A stretch of DNA of 64,000 nucleotides, from assembly GCF_017562075.2 (NCBI RefSeq), contig NC_054084.1, positions 20,386,389-20,450,388 on the forward strand, read 5' to 3'. A program made the position numbers and the translations under genes. Below, piece by piece: positions 13,036-26,895 of this stretch (positions are counted from its first letter, which is position 1; the number at the start of each line of letters is the position of its first letter). This stretch comes from Anopheles merus (lineage: Eukaryota; Arthropoda; Insecta; Diptera; Culicidae). Under the pieces are notes generated by a model that made no database searches, was not told the origin of the DNA, and saw only the letters and a list, made by a program, of their open reading frames with translations.

Positions 13036-16000
13036 AGCAGTAATGAACGCAAACGGTTGAATAACGCTTATGATACAGTTTTTACTAAATTTCTGCTACG
13101 TTTTAGCAGATTGAACATCAATAAGTGTTGTTATTTCATTAAGGGAATTGAACGATAATGAAGGTACGCGCAAATGTATGCAATTAGTGCTACATTTTTA
13201 GCTTATTTATCGACAATCAATGTGTAATCTACTTTGTGATACCGAATGATAACACATTGTACAAGTCATGGTGGCAATTTCAAGCCATTTTATTGCATTA
13301 TGCTTGCTCAAACAATCCTGCTGAATCTTGATTGAGTATCCGACGAGCAGCTACTGCTCATGAAGGTTCACCAACTGACCATAACCATTTGTTGTCCATT
13401 TGGAATGGACAATTATTGCTCCACAGGCAGCCATTTGTTTGTCTTAAAAGTCCCACAAAATCCTCTTATGGTTATGGTGAAATCAGTTCCAACCGATTTT
13501 GATTCGAATGTGCCGTGTACAGAATGTCTTATTACGTCTGAAGTTACTTTATCGGATAAGAGAAATGCCATTCAACACAAACACGATCATCCATCGCTAG
13601 GACGGTGTTTGTTCTTACGTATCCGAGTGCAAACACGAGACGTACTTGTGCCCTGAGCCGTTAGGTTGTCTTCATCCGACAGGTGACAACATCATCCGAA
13701 TGAAGCTATCAGGTGTAAAGCATCTTGGTGTCTTGGTTGCTTTTTTACCTCATCTCAACACACCCCGCAGGCAGACGGAAACAATAGCAGTGCTCAATTT
13801 TCGGTCGTTCAAATCCATACCAGGCCTATGGGTACATACACATACCAAAGACTACGCGACATGGTCTGGTGTTGTTGCCGAAGAGTCAATAGAGCTTAAT
13901 TTTTATCATTATCGCCATATCATTATCCTCTTATCGTCCCACAACTCGAGACGCGTGTGTTCTCTAAAGCCAGGCTATGTGTGGTATTTCTGTCCTTCTC
14001 CCTCCTCCGCCAATTGATGCAATCTCGACACACGCACACTTCCAGTCGGCGCAAAGGTTGGCCAAGTGTGGCTCAGTGTTTGGAAACCGTTTGCCAATCT
14101 GAAGCCAGTTTGGATCTTTTAAGACGTGCTCTTGGAGGGCGCAGAAGAGAAAAACAAAACAATACAAAACACCGCCCACTTGCTCCAAAAAAATAACCCC
14201 CATTGGTGAGGTGTGAAGATACGTTAGGCCTTCAGGTGAGATAAGCCGAAAGACTGTGCGGGGCCTCAGGGTCAGGGGGGGTCAGATTATTATTCCCGAC
14301 TGTCGGGAGAGTTTCCACGTCGTGCCGAGTTCAGCATCGGACCAGCGCGGAACGCCCAAATAAAGGATCCACGCGCCACGTCGTTGTGTATCCTTTTTTC
14401 CGCTCGAGTGGCAACGCAAACTTGACGTGCAAAAGCACCCTGCGGGGGTCATTTTCACAAATGCACAAGCACACCGACACCTCCGACACGGCAGAGTGTA
14501 TGCCCGGTTTCTTGGTATGTTTTTGTTTGCCAAAGCATTGGTTAAAAAAAACTCTTTCTGTAGTGGTCGGTGTCTTTTTTGGCAATTTAACGGTTTTCTT
14601 TTTTTGGCTTTTTAGTGCACGCTTGTTTAGAGAACCATTTTGTCGACTCCAGTGGCTTCAGTATTGTTTTTGTTTCGCAAGCCCTTTTTTATTACTATCC
14701 CGACTTCATAGGGAGAGCAACAAGAAAAACACACGCGTTCTCGAGTGAGGGAAATGAGATTGGAATGGGATGAAGTAAAAGTACATAAATGATCTCACCT
14801 GTTAGGGGGGCCCGGAAGGTGCAGGCACTGGCGCCGGCTGACGGCAAGCTGGTTAGATTTCCGACACTGTTAGATTTCCGTCTAGAAGCCTGTTTGGGTC
14901 TAGAAATTGTTTCGTTTTCTTTTACTGTTGTTGCTCTGTTGCTATCCTCAGCTGGTAGTTGGCACGAAACAAACTTTTTGCTCTGTTAACGCAATTGATC
15001 TGTCGTATATAGAGACACGTAAACGCGCGCACACAGACACACACACTCTAGAGCACACAATAAAAAGCACAGTGAGCTGCTCACCACGGAAACGAGATGG
15101 TGTGGGTAGGATCAACTATCTGAATTGTGCCTGAGTGGCTTGCTGGTTTTTGTTACGCTCTTTCGCTCTTTCACAGACTTCAAATCCACTTCACTTCGTT
15201 TGGCAGATACGATTTATTCCATTGTCATGTGATCAATACTCAATCAGATCAGATGTTTTTGTATGCACACTGCCAACGCTTACACTTTCACACACACACA
15301 CACACACTCACACACAATTGGATGAGAAGCAATCACAATTGCGACCCTCGATAAACACGATCAACCTCACACACGACACACGCTTTACATTGCTCCGTAC
15401 AAGCGACAGAACGCACCGACCACACACTGTTGTTTGCTTGCTTGCTTGCTCTTTTTTTCCTTCTGCCGATCACTTTCCGGCCACTTACATCACTTGAATC
15501 CACAAAATCACTGCTTTTGTTTTTCACCGCCGAACATCATTAATTTTCTCCCGATACCTTTGCATTCCTCTGCTCGACCACCACACACACACACACACGT
15601 ACACGGCTTTTTCCCTCGGTTTCTTTGTTTCACATCACTCGCCTTCGCTGCTGGGCTGATTTTCACTGTCAGCTTATTTCACACTGACTGGGCACTAATT
15701 TACCCCAGCTGCCCCGTTGTTTGCTTGGACGCGGCAGGCGGCGTTGTGTGCCGTGTTAAAGGGAAAGATTTCGCTTAACGCCTCATTGATAAGCGCCCGA
15801 TTGAGGTTGCGCTTGAATCGAACGGCCAGCTGACTGGCGCACTACACTGTGACACATGGTGACAAGATTTGGTTGCTTAATTGCATTGGATTGTTGAACA
15901 ATTAGCTAGGTTTTAAACCATTTTTCATTCTTATGCACACTGTTTGCACTATCTCTCCCCTACACTCTTTGCAACCTGTGACACTTTGTGACGATATTTC

Positions 16001-16800
16001 GTTTAATATTTATCTATTATTACACTCACTTTACGAGAATCGGTCGAAAAGCTGCTCACCTTTTCACACTACGTTTCGCCACGTATTTGCGTTTTTTTTT
16101 TTGTGATTTCTTACATTGATTTATTAGAAGCTTTTTTGCAACGCCCCGTCACACTTGCGCGCTCTAGTTTGCTCCACACTCCAGGCTGCGTACGTATGTG
16201 TCGATTGTTTCACGTCCTAGCACTTGTGCTGATGGGGCTGGGAATGTCGTGCGGAAAGAGGCAACTGCTTTGCGAAACTTTCCCTCCACGTGATGTACGG
16301 CACGTTTTTGCACCGACTGTAGAAAACTATAGTTTGTGTTGGAATGTGTGTGTGGGTGTGGGAGAGGAAAAGAAACAGAGAACAAGCATTAGTAACAGGG
16401 TACGATAGATGGCTAAACAATGAACCCCCACCATCAGACCATCGCCCCCCCCCCCCGACAAACACGTAGCAAATATCGATCAACATTACGGCGGCGCCCG
16501 TAACTAATGTGACGTTTTTTTTTTGGAAAGTTTTAGCATCAATCCATTAAATTTAGTGGCACTTTGTGTGGTGGCCAAACTCGCAAAAAGCAAAGTTTTC
16601 GCATGGCTGAGTGGGGGCAGGAGGGGCCGATGCTGGTTTTCTGGCGGAGGGGAAAGTTTTGAACCGTGGGCTAGAATTTCGCTCGAGCGCTCTACACGTG
16701 ACATCACACTCGGGAATGGGGTGTGTAATGTGTTTTGGGGGAGGAATACTTCCGTTTTTTCTTCCGAAAGCGGTTTTGTTGCGACTTAATGTCATCATTT
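13036..16800. other. gene-free stretch
   Basis: An AT-rich part (13036-13360) is followed by CA-rich DNA, with a CA run near 15291-15306, a TTGC tetranucleotide patch near 15435-15450, a CA run near 15583-15598 and a 12-base C run at 16445-16456. No supported gene. Confidence 0.45.
16445..16456. repeat. poly-C tract
   Basis: Twelve consecutive C residues. Confidence 0.85.
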
Positions 16801-17900
16801 TTGCTTAGTAATTTAGACTAGGCAACTTCAAAATGGGGTTTAAGCGAAATCAAAACTTCCTTTAGTTAAAGAAATCTTAAAAATCTGACGATAATTATAT
16901 CTTATAATTCTAAGGAAAACAAGAGGAATTTGGGTTGTTGTGTTTAATACAACATTGTTTGAAGCTTGAAATTTCGCTGATTTAATGAACGTTACACCTT
17001 AGAATTTTAGATTTTCTCGTTTCATCAGCAGAATCTTGCTGATTTTAACACATATGTATGATGGTTGAAAGTATAATTTAAGCTACAAATTATGCATAAG
17101 GTAATACATATATAAGACAATTAAGCTAGCCATTATAAGCATTTGTTTCTATACTGTACGAAATTAGAATAGCTCCACCATGTTTTGTTTTCAATGGTTT
17201 TGGAATTACCATTCCGATGAAGATTCATTTTATTCGAGTATTAAAACAGCCTGTTATGCACTTTTCAGGAACATAACATTATTTCACCAATTCATAAATA
17301 AGGGATTTTAGCATGCCTTACCTATTGGTTTTTATCTATTTTCATTTAATTAAAGAACACACAAGGGCAGCCAAATGATTTTTCATCGGGTACGACAGAT
17401 CCACAATTATTTAAAAACAAAATGTGGTGCTATTTTAATTTCACATAGTGTGTAACATTTATTCGAGATAACAATTGTTTCAATGTATTGGCTATCGACA
17501 TTTTCATGCAGGACTTATCATACAGATACATCTACTCGAACGTCGGACAAACTTTCTAGTTATTTTTTATTTACATCAACATTATGACGGCATCAGCAGT
17601 ACTAATCATATGGCGGCAGATTTTATTATCAGGATATTTTCTTCCTGTATATTTAGCCTTATTCCAGGCAAATTCAGTTGAAACTTTCCAGTTAATTGTA
17701 GAAAAAAAATAGAACAAGGTTAGAGGCAACATAAACTTAGTGCGAGAATGGGCTTTGATATGAAAAATAAGATAAAATGGGACTTATTACCTAACATTAT
17801 TTTACATTTTTTACACCACCTAGAAACACAAATAAAATGTTAAAAAGAGCATAAAAATGTAATTTTAGAGAGTTTTAAATTAATTAAATTCCATTAATCA
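16801..17900. other. AT-rich gene-free block
   Basis: Uniformly AT-rich DNA with many stops in all frames. No inverted termini or retroelement motifs were found. Confidence 0.5.
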
Positions 17901-20690
17901 CAGCCTGCAACGATGTGCCTTCAGCAACCCAGCACACTGTATACTGGAAAGCTGTGAAAACACATCGCTTTCATGTTCTTATAACCTTTGCCTTGCAATG
18001 CAAACCCCAGCAGCTGGCCCGTACCTTCATTGTTCCATTTGCCATTTATCATCACTTTTCATCTCCATGCTTCAATCGGCATCACGCACACTGTAAAGCA
18101 TTAACGCACTCTCTACTGCGGAACGAGAGAAGGAAGGAAAGGCTCGGCAAAGGCTCGGATTAAATGCAATCTCAACCGTACCGGATCGCCCGGATCCTTC
18201 AATATCGAGAGCCCCAAAAGCAATGGGCCCGAGCTGCCGTTATCTAATGGAGTGAAAATGGACTTCCGGTCGTCGGGTGTTTCACGCACTTTCCAGGCAC
18301 CAAACATTCCGATTTACTGCCCCGATAGTGTGTGTGTGTGTGTGCTCGGGTCGAATGAAAGCGTAGTGTGGGGGGAAGGGAAGTGCGAAGGAAATGGAAT
18401 ACTAATTTTGCATACACAAACATTGTGAGGGCCACCACCCGTAAACAGCAATCTCATGTTTTCATGCGAGCCTTATCTGGATGAGCAAACCATAAGGATA
18501 CGGATAGAGGGAGGGTTTATTGTGTACGGAGTGGTGCACCGAAGGCCTGGGTGCGAAGGTTGACGATCGCTCGATAAGCTTACAGTAATGGCAAAAGCTA
18601 TCCGATGCACTCCGGCTTTTCCGGTCGAACAAATCGGTTACCTGTAGTGAAATCAACATAGCGTATTGTTGCTGCTGTTTGCCATAATCTTCTGAACAAA
18701 CTTTTAACCCGGCACGCTGCTAGTGGTGCCATCCCAATGGGTAGTTTATTTTTCCTTGCAAGCATACACAAACATAAACAAAAACAGAAAAAGCGCACAA
18801 TTAATTACGAACTGTGTTTGTTGGCGCTGTGGAAAATCATTGTGCGAGTGCGATAAGAGCTGTGGTGTATGCTGGTAGTGTGCAGCCCTGTGAGGTCGTG
18901 ACAGTTTTGATTTAGATACGAGTGGAGTGGAAAATTGTAAACAATGCCCACGCATAAAACAACAACACGTGAGGGCACACACACATGCACATTTACACCA
19001 GCGCTGAACAAGTGGATTGATTCTACGTTCGTCGCTTCATCGCTCAAAAAGAAAAAGAAAAAAAAATGGCAAAATCGACAGCATAAATTCATACACACAG
19101 CCGCACACACACCACAAATAATCAGAACGGCACGAGGCTATGAATGTTCACTCCATTTGCGCTCGGTGCTGTGAAATTGTTAACTTTCCACGCCTCGACA
19201 CACCGGCGTCCAAGCGAATCTTTTCAACTTTTGGTTCTATTTATTTTCACCCTTGCCGCGGTTCTCTAGCCCTTTCGGTATGGTGTGCTTTTGGATATGA
19301 ATCGTCGTCCTTTTTTATCCTTTCTTCAATGTATCGCGCACTCAGTAAGTTGTGGAAAAGGGGTGCCCGACTGGCTCGTTCGTTTTCAAGCTTTTGCGAG
19401 TTGATTTCGCACTGCTATGTGTGCGTCCACGACTGCACTCGGAACGGTAAAGTTTTCTGAGAAAATTGAAACTTTCAGTCATTTCAATGACGTTTACGTG
19501 GCTCAAATATGATGGATTGGAACAGGGTTGGAGTTGTGGGGAGTCGAATGGTGAGCGTGCAAAAGGTGTGTCGGGACAGCATGAAAGCGCCTTAAAGGCC
19601 TTCAATTTCTATCGATACGGTTCAAGGCTAGCAAAACTTTGTAAAACCTTCCCAGCAATTCTCTGCCGCTCGGGTGGCACTGCCCCTTCTGTGTTCCTGC
19701 GCTAAGCGTGGTTTCAACAAGCTTGAAAGAGGGCATAGGAAACGTCAAGAAACGCAAAGGAATACATGAATTTTTATTGGTTCGTTGAGCTTGAATCATG
19801 GTTTCGACCACGCAAGGCCTTCGAGAACGCAGCCAGGGCTGGTAGCAGAAGAAGACGGAATGAGACACACACACACACATTCACAGAAACACACGCATAA
19901 AAGCACAGCGCAGGCTCGTGTTGCGGTTTTTGCAACGGTAGCGTTGAAAGTTTACACCACAAACTGAAGAGAAAAAAAATCCACACACAAACGCGACCTC
20001 TAACATCTGACAGTGGCTTTAGCCGTTGATTAGAACGTACGTGATGGGAATCTAAGCCGGCTCGAATTGGCCAATCGGAAAGTGTATCGGCTTGCTATGC
20101 CAATGTGTAACGATGTTTCTATGTGCTCCTTCAGCTGTTCAGCTTATGGCTCACCCAAGCCAGAACCAGGAGCATACAACGTTGGTATTAAGCTCTGCCG
20201 CCACCAACCTCGACTACAACCGCAAATGGATGTAATGCCCATTTTTTTCGTAAATGAGTACAGCAGGGGTCCTTTCATTCTGTGAGTGTGTGTGTGCACT
20301 TTCCTTCCTTTTTTTTGCTTCGCCCACAAGTGTTCTGTCTCACTCTACCAGAATCGGCCGTGATTATGTTGAATGAGGTGGCGTACCGGTAACGGGGCCA
20401 TAACTTATGCATGCTCTCTCGGCTACATCCTCCTCTCCATCGACCGTCCGCCCCACAGCGCACCCGATTTTCGGCGCAGGCCAATGAGGTGAATGATTGT
20501 AAATCACGGTACGTGTCGCGTGTGTGCTGGCGGTGTGTTACACGGGTTACTTCACTCGCTACTGGGGGAGTGAATGAATTCCGTCGCAGCATTAACAGCG
20601 ATACATCCTGTGGTACATTGCTGGTGCTGGTTTCTGATGATGCGGCACGCTTTAAGCCCATGAAAAGGGGTTAACTTGAGGGTGTGGGAG
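17901..20690. other. gene-free stretch
   Basis: GC-richer DNA with short GT (about 18329-18343) and CA (about 19867-19880) runs and an AAG-rich A tract near 19047-19067. No supported gene. Confidence 0.45.
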
Positions 20691-21234
20691 AGTAATTTTT
20701 GGAGGCTTTTTTCATTTATAATTCAACACATCAGCAGTGGGTATGCGGATCGTGCGAGAGAACTTTTCATGCGTCGCTTTATTATACGTAAATGTATTTT
20801 TTTTTCAATAACATAGATTTTTACTCTTTAAAAGAGAAAAAAAAATGAATCATAACACAGGACGATACGGTTAGAGAATCTGTGCAAATGTCTACCAAAT
20901 TTAAAAAATCGTTTTGTCTTTAAAGTATGTCTGGCACAGTCTTTAAAGCGTGTACTTCACTGCCATAGTGATGCTCGTGCGCTCATAAAGGCTCAAAAAG
21001 CACACCTGAATAAAATCGTAAATTACAATGTTGAGCAAAGCTCACGGTCAAACACGCCATAGAAGCACTCGTACTGTATTATTTCGTAAAATTGAAATGC
21101 AGTTCTTTCTTTTCGTTCTAACATGCAAAGTATATAGGTAACGTGAAACAATTTTAGCGAAAAAAAAACTTAATGCTTGTGGGCAAGTGCCTTGACTCTA
21201 TCTTATAGGAAGTGAGCTTCACATGATCGAAATT

Positions 21235-21244
21235 GGAAATTCCC
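21235..21244. promoter_or_regulatory. kappaB-like site 1
   Basis: GGAAATTCCC. Its complement GGGAATTTCC fits the Rel/NF-kappaB consensus GGGRNNYYCC. A twin lies 28 bp further on. Confidence 0.35.
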
Positions 21245-21262
21245 TTTTTAGTCAGGCTCCTT

Positions 21263-21272
21263 GGAAATTCCC
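21263..21272. promoter_or_regulatory. kappaB-like site 2
   Basis: Second, identical GGAAATTCCC, in the same orientation as the first and starting 28 bp after it. Confidence 0.35.
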
Positions 21273-21625
21273 GTAGGATTTGTCCAACAAGGGTGCTATA
21301 GAGTCCAATTACCATTACATTAATTTCATTTCACGGAAGATGGAGTCAATTAAGTGTTTCACGGCTATGAGAACTCCTAAAAACCATATAATTTCTATTT
21401 TTTTTAATTTAATTTCAAGTACTCCGAAGCAGAAAATATAATGTAACTAGATTAACCTTTTTTTTTAAATCAAATTTGTAGTGAAAATATCATTCAAAAG
21501 TCGAATAATTTATCATTTACTTCTTTCATGTTATTGCCAAAAGTCTGTATAACGACCAATCAATGAAATATAAATGTAACCACGCTACCAAGTGCAAACC
21601 GAAAAGGCCAAGACTACATAAATGG

Positions 21626-21633
21626 TATAAAGG
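21626..21633 (+). promoter_or_regulatory. TATA-like box
   Basis: TATAAAGG about 355 bp to the right of the kappaB-like pair. A perfect palindrome, GTGTGAATGCATTCACAC, covers the place where transcription would start (21640-21657), and a donor-like GGTAAGAAG follows at about 21659. No reading frame of note follows, so this may be fortuitous or drive a non-coding or spliced transcript. Confidence 0.2.
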
Positions 21634-22560
21634 ATGCAGGTGTGAATGCATTCACACTGGTAAGAAGAAGTATTGTCTCAGCAGAACAGAGTGTTCGTGA
21701 CATAAAAAAACTCGTTATTAGCAGTCCAATGTAATCAATCTTCGGAGATAATCAAGCACAAAGGTAATCATAGGAAGTAAGGCAAGGATAGGAACAAAAT
21801 ATTTTAAATACACGACTCATTCTGTAGTTAATTAAACTTTTACCATACACAGACAGCCATCTTGACAATTTAGCTCATAAATCTGTGTTATCCTTTCATG
21901 TAGTACCGGGAGAGCGTTACAACTGTCAGATGTGCAGTGAATAAGTAAATTCAAAACACGAAACATATTATGAAAAACCAGTATTGCACCCAAGAGTGAA
22001 CTGCAACAATAATTACTCACATCTGCACCTTGCAAAGGAACGACCAGCTGCACGAAACAACGCAAAGCGCATTATTATTTCAATCCACACTGTAAGTGAG
22101 CTTTCCAGCCAGGTCGGGAGTTGCATTCTATCACCATTTCAGTGCAGTGTGTGCCATCGCTGCTCCAGTTTTCTGCGCTATTCCCACGCAAACGGTACCT
22201 TTAAGCACGTTTCTTCGTAATCTAGATTGGAAATATAATTGGTATACTGGTTGGCTTTTAAATAACTTCCATTTGCGCTCTATTGCCGGTCGTAATGGAA
22301 ACTTCCGTGCAATAATAAAAGCGCATACATTCTCTTAAATGCAGCGAAAGTTATGCACCTATTCGTACGTTATTGTTGGCAAACAAATATTATATGACGC
22401 ATATAGGTTTGACGTTATACTGTGCTACCAGAATAAAGAAAGAAACCATTTTACTGTTAAAGAGAGTTTTAAAAATAACACACCTTCCATGAATTCATAC
22501 CTCTAACGGTAAATTTTATCCACAATGCATTGCGTTTTTTTTTTCAAACAAAAGCTCGTC

Positions 22561-24648
22561 TGCGTAACGTTGGCCATCGAGGTAAAGTGTGCACAAAGCA
22601 CAGCTAATACGTGTACAACCCCCATAACCGACTGCGGTTAAATTTGTTCTTTAGTTACACTCACACACTCAACCCACAGCCAGCGGGCATTTACTTTTAT
22701 TGCCGACCATCAACGTCGGGTGTCGGGTGGTTTTAGCTTTGAAGTGAAAAAAGTGGCCAAGGTGGTTGCGTGGTTTTTTCGGTCGGAATTGGGTAGGTTT
22801 TGCTTGGTTTTTGAGGTGTGGTTAAACAAAATAAAAACCAAAATCCGGCCAATTTGCTGAGATGTGTGTAATGCTCAATCTGTTATTATTTCGAAGAGAC
22901 TGATGTTTCAATAAAATGAATTGCACATTGCCAGGAATATGATACTAAAAATAATCCTCAGATGTAAGCGCAAAATAAATTACATAAATAATTGTGATGT
23001 CTACGCTTAGTAGCAGCAGTAGCAGCAGTACCAGTAGCAACAGCACCATCCACAAAACACACGGAAAGCTGCCAAGCTTCGTTTAATTTCTTTCCTCATA
23101 TTATTCGCCCTCACCAGCAGCTCCTGCGGCCAGCCAACGGAACGACTGCTCCCGGTTTCCACAGCTAGACGAAACTCGTGCAGCTAGCACCCGATAAGCA
23201 CCGGAGGTTTTTGCCGACAAATGCCACCCCTCGTTAAGGATCTTTGGCCACCAAAACAAATTATGAAACATTCCGGCATACTCCAGTAAAGCCCCTTGCC
23301 AGCAGCGGTCCCGGGCGCGCGCGCTCGCTTTGGTAGTCGGTTTAAACAGCGCAAAAATTTAATTACAAATTCTTCCAACACCCACACATGCACCACTGCA
23401 ATAGCACTCAAACCAGCTCACACGAATGGTGCCAGATTGGTGGCGCTGGCTCGTACTGACGTTGGTCGTTGTTAGTGACGGAGATTGTGCCCCATTTGCA
23501 CCGGAACAGCGAAATAGGACTGGGAAAGCATTGATTGATGTTAAATTACTATTTGCTTAGGTTGTTTGTTTTGCTAACGGTGCTTATACTTTGACGATAT
23601 CATCCTTCACACCGGTTATGACGATGTCTTTGTAATTATAATTGTTGTTTTTTGCTCCTTCTGAGGGTTAGCAGACGTGTCACGCGAAAATAGTTCATCT
23701 AGCTTGTGTACTATAAATAATTACAATCTTTTCCACGAACCGTCCCACATTCCCAGAAGCAGCCCAGAGTGTGGCGCAGTGTACGATAACATTTAAATTC
23801 AATTACACAACGCTAGAGAGCTGGCAAATTTCCATGGCCAACCGTTTGGCGCTCGAGTGTCCCAGTCCAGTTGCCGTCGTACCACAACTAGCCACGAGAA
23901 TGAGTATAGAAATCATGGCATTTTCTTTCGGAAATGCTAACCGACCCTCGGTCCTTTTATTGCCTGCACGGGATTTCGTATCCCCCCAACAACCATATTC
24001 CCACGGCTGCCTAGGAAAACATCGGAAACTGACCGGCAAAAAAAAGAAAGAAAACGAAATATAAAAACGTACAGAATCCCTTACCGATAACAATCCTCCA
24101 ACGACAAAGCGACAGAAACTTCTTCTCAAATCTGACAGAGAGCATGGACGAAAGCTCGACAATATTCTAGCTAGCAAGCGCCGAGCTCCCATCAAGGTAC
24201 ACATCCCAAATGGCATCCACCCTATTCCGACGTAGGTAAAGGGGTGGCTAGAACCGAAAACTTGTTCCATCGCTGGCAGACAGGATACAAAAAAGAGTGA
24301 AGAAGGTTAAAAGCAGTGTGGCAGTAAAATGAGCAAGGACATGCAACGGGAAGAGCGAGCAAGATGTTTCAAAACTTTTGGGCATTAAAAAAAGGGAGAA
24401 GCTTTACTAGATAAGCACCCCCTGCGTACCAATTTTCTGGCCGGCGTTGAATTCTAGGAGCAACTTTGACTTTGGTTCGTGAACAAAAGGAACAATTTGT
24501 TCCTCGTTGTGTTTGAAGCATCCATCCAAGCCGAAGGACGTCCCACGCGCCCAGCCACTGACCGGGTAGGGTGGGAGGGTTGTGTGCGTGCACACGTGAA
24601 TGGAAATGATTGCAGGTGTGTGCAGAGTGTGTCTTTGGACGACCTCCT

Positions 24649-24679
<31 letters not shown>

Positions 24680-25200
24680 TTGTGTAGGTATGTGTGTTTA
24701 GGATGACTGGTCCGATTTTGGAGAAGGATCACTTAGAGCCAACATCACCATCAACACCACTACCACCACCACCTGCACTGACGTTGCTGTCCGGGGCTTG
24801 TCAACCCTCATCACACCGCTCGCGAAGATAAAGAGTGAACAAACAGTGAAACTGTCACTCGACCCGTGGGTGTTTGTTGAAATGGTATGAAACGGAGCAA
24901 CAACATAGAAAAAGCAACATTCATCAACCTTGCTTCGAGAACCTTTCGTCTGATCGATTCTCGAAGGATAGACTGTTTAATATGCGGACACCATGAGGGA
25001 TCGTTCGAGTTCGGTCGCTTGATAGAACATTTAATTATTATTTTAAATTTGATTTCTCTCATTTTATGTTTCAAGGAACATAGTCGGCAAAGAAATTATT
25101 TTGCTTGGTAATCAAAATAAGGGAGGTGTAGTTTGAACGACGTGTAATTTAATGTGTTGCTTTGTGCTTGTTTATCGTCCTCTTGTAATCAACTACAAGC
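22561..25200. other. gene-free stretch
   Basis: Mixed DNA with an AGCAGT/AGCAAC-rich patch near 23010-23046 and a GT microsatellite at 24653. Long frames at 23.8-24.3 kb on both strands have no recognisable domain. No supported gene. Confidence 0.45.
24653..24679. repeat. GT microsatellite
   Basis: Uninterrupted TG/GT run of about 13 units. Confidence 0.9.
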
Positions 25201-25571
25201 TGATAATTCTATTTTAAATAAATATGTTACAGTGTTTCTCAAGGTTTCTTGATTGCTTCTCAAAAATATTTGGTTGCTGTTTACGTTTTTTTTATTGTTG
25301 CGTCTTGACAGCTAGGGCTACGTTCATCCATCATATTGTGTGCGTATTTTCACTGGGTGAAGCGTTAGCGTTGCGTTTTGAACTGTCGATGTATTAGTGT
25401 TAGGTCCGTTAGGCTAAGAACAAAATTGTCAACCATTGTCGTTAAACGATTCGGAATATACTGACGCGTACGCCAAACGGTCACCTTTAAACCCTGAGCA
25501 ATTTTCACTGCACTTTAACATTAAATATCACAATGTGGAGCCGATCACGAACAGTTGCTTCTCATGTTTTT
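25201..25571. other. AT-rich gene-free interval
   Basis: No gene and no clear element end. A CAGTGTTTCTCAA word at about 25231 looks like a hAT terminus, but no inverted partner was found. Confidence 0.35.
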
Positions 25572-25732
25572 CGGGCGTTTCCCAGAATGTTTTGGTTCAA
25601 TTGTTGTGATGTCCAATAGGATGTTACAAATAAATATTGGGGACGTAACAAAAATCTATAGGATACGATGAATGAATCGTGGGACGAGCCCAAAAAATTA
25701 TTTGAACTAACGAATACATCGTGGGGACCCTA
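25572..25732. mobile_element. decayed member of the 26896 foldback/MITE family
   Basis: Both ends resemble the 26896 element. The left starts GGGCGTTTCCCAGAAT with TTTTGG following, and the right ends ATCGTGGGGACCCTA. The interior shares the AAAAATCTATAGGATACGA word in inverted orientation, and an AATTTTTTGGGCTCGTC-type word (as its complement near 25684-25700) that recurs at the right edge of the window. It is about 160 bp, shorter than the 244-bp relative, with eroded termini and no clear target duplication. It carries no coding capacity. Confidence 0.6.
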
Positions 25733-26895
25733 TATCTTCCATTAGTGAAATAGTAAAAAGCATCAGCTATATCCATAATTTTTCAACCACTCTTTACACA
25801 TGCCTCAATCATTATACATTTGTTTGGATTGCGTTACACAGCTAGATGATGCAACAGTTCATATTTATTCTAAGTACTTCGCCAAGGCAGCGTTACTCCT
25901 TTGTTTTAACAATATTTTCCACATCATGCGCACAAACCTCGTGGTAGCAGTGTCTCGTGCCTTCGCATCGTAATTGTCCGTCCAGCTTTTTCATCATTCG
26001 CTTCGATTGAAATGTAATTTCAGGCGGCGGTTTGAGGTTATGGTTTTTAGCTGATTACCGTTGCTCGCTCAGCACGATTGTCCGGAGTTGAAAGAGTTGC
26101 TGTGCAGGACAGTTTTCCAACTCCAGCAAGATGCATCACTGTGTGGCGCTAAGGCGCTTATGGACGGTTTGCCTGTATATGCTGAGCAGCGAGTTAACGA
26201 AACTGCTACATTGCCGTTTTGCCTTTACGCAACAGATGATCAATGTAAATACAGGGCTTATTCCATCTCAAAGCACTCGATTATTGTTGCTGCCTTGTGA
26301 AGCAGGACCCGTACTTATCCTTATTGGATTCGGCATAAACTCAAAGATAAGCTCCACAAGGGTACAGATAAAATGCACATTTCAGAATTAATTGCAATGA
26401 TGATGAGCGACGCGAGCATCCCCCTCTGCATCTCTGTTTACCATCGGCCATCCTTTTTCAGAGGGAATATTAAAATTACCCCAATAAATAACGCTGCAAT
26501 CATCAATCATAAGCGGGAAAGGATTTTCTGCATTCCCTTGCCGCTTTTTGCGAATTGCTTCGAGCAGCTGCGGGTCCCCCGGTTGGATGGAAAGCAAGCA
26601 GATGGAGTTTCTTACCGCTGCTTGGTGAAACTTAATTCATGGGACTTCCATTATGCAAATGAAAGAGCATCTCTTTTGGGTCATTTTTTATATTTTGCTT
26701 TTGCTTGCAATTCTGCGCCAGACATTTGCTTTCTTACTGACCATTACTGAAATTGCGGAAGAATTGCGGAAAGTACCGCTCTGTGAGCTGTGGTACTTGA
26801 TGTGCGTGGATATCGGAATCCGTGGGGCAGATTGCGTTCGGGCAAGATTGATTGGGAGATTTGCAATCTTGCATTTTTCATCTGCGCAAAGCTTA
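25733..26895. other. gene-free interval
   Basis: No gene can be supported. A short plus-strand frame at 26061-26300 has no recognisable domain. Confidence 0.4.

Larger units (their letters stand above)
20691..22560. other. AT-rich gene-free block with two kappaB-like sites and a TATA-like box
   Basis: AT-rich block. It contains paired GGAAATTCCC sites (21235 and 21263), a TATAAAGG word (21626) and an 18-bp perfect palindrome (21640-21657). No protein downstream is recognised. Confidence 0.45.

Noticed and set aside
14060..14110. GTGGCTCAGTG word resembling a tRNA A box
   Set aside because: No B box or cloverleaf follows at the right distance.
21023..21124. 33-codon minus-strand frame with protein-like composition
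   Set aside because: Too short, no family, and its TATATA word is too close to the ATG to act as a promoter.
25228..25250. CAGTGTTTCTCAA word resembling a hAT terminus
   Set aside because: No inverted partner or 8-bp duplication was found nearby.
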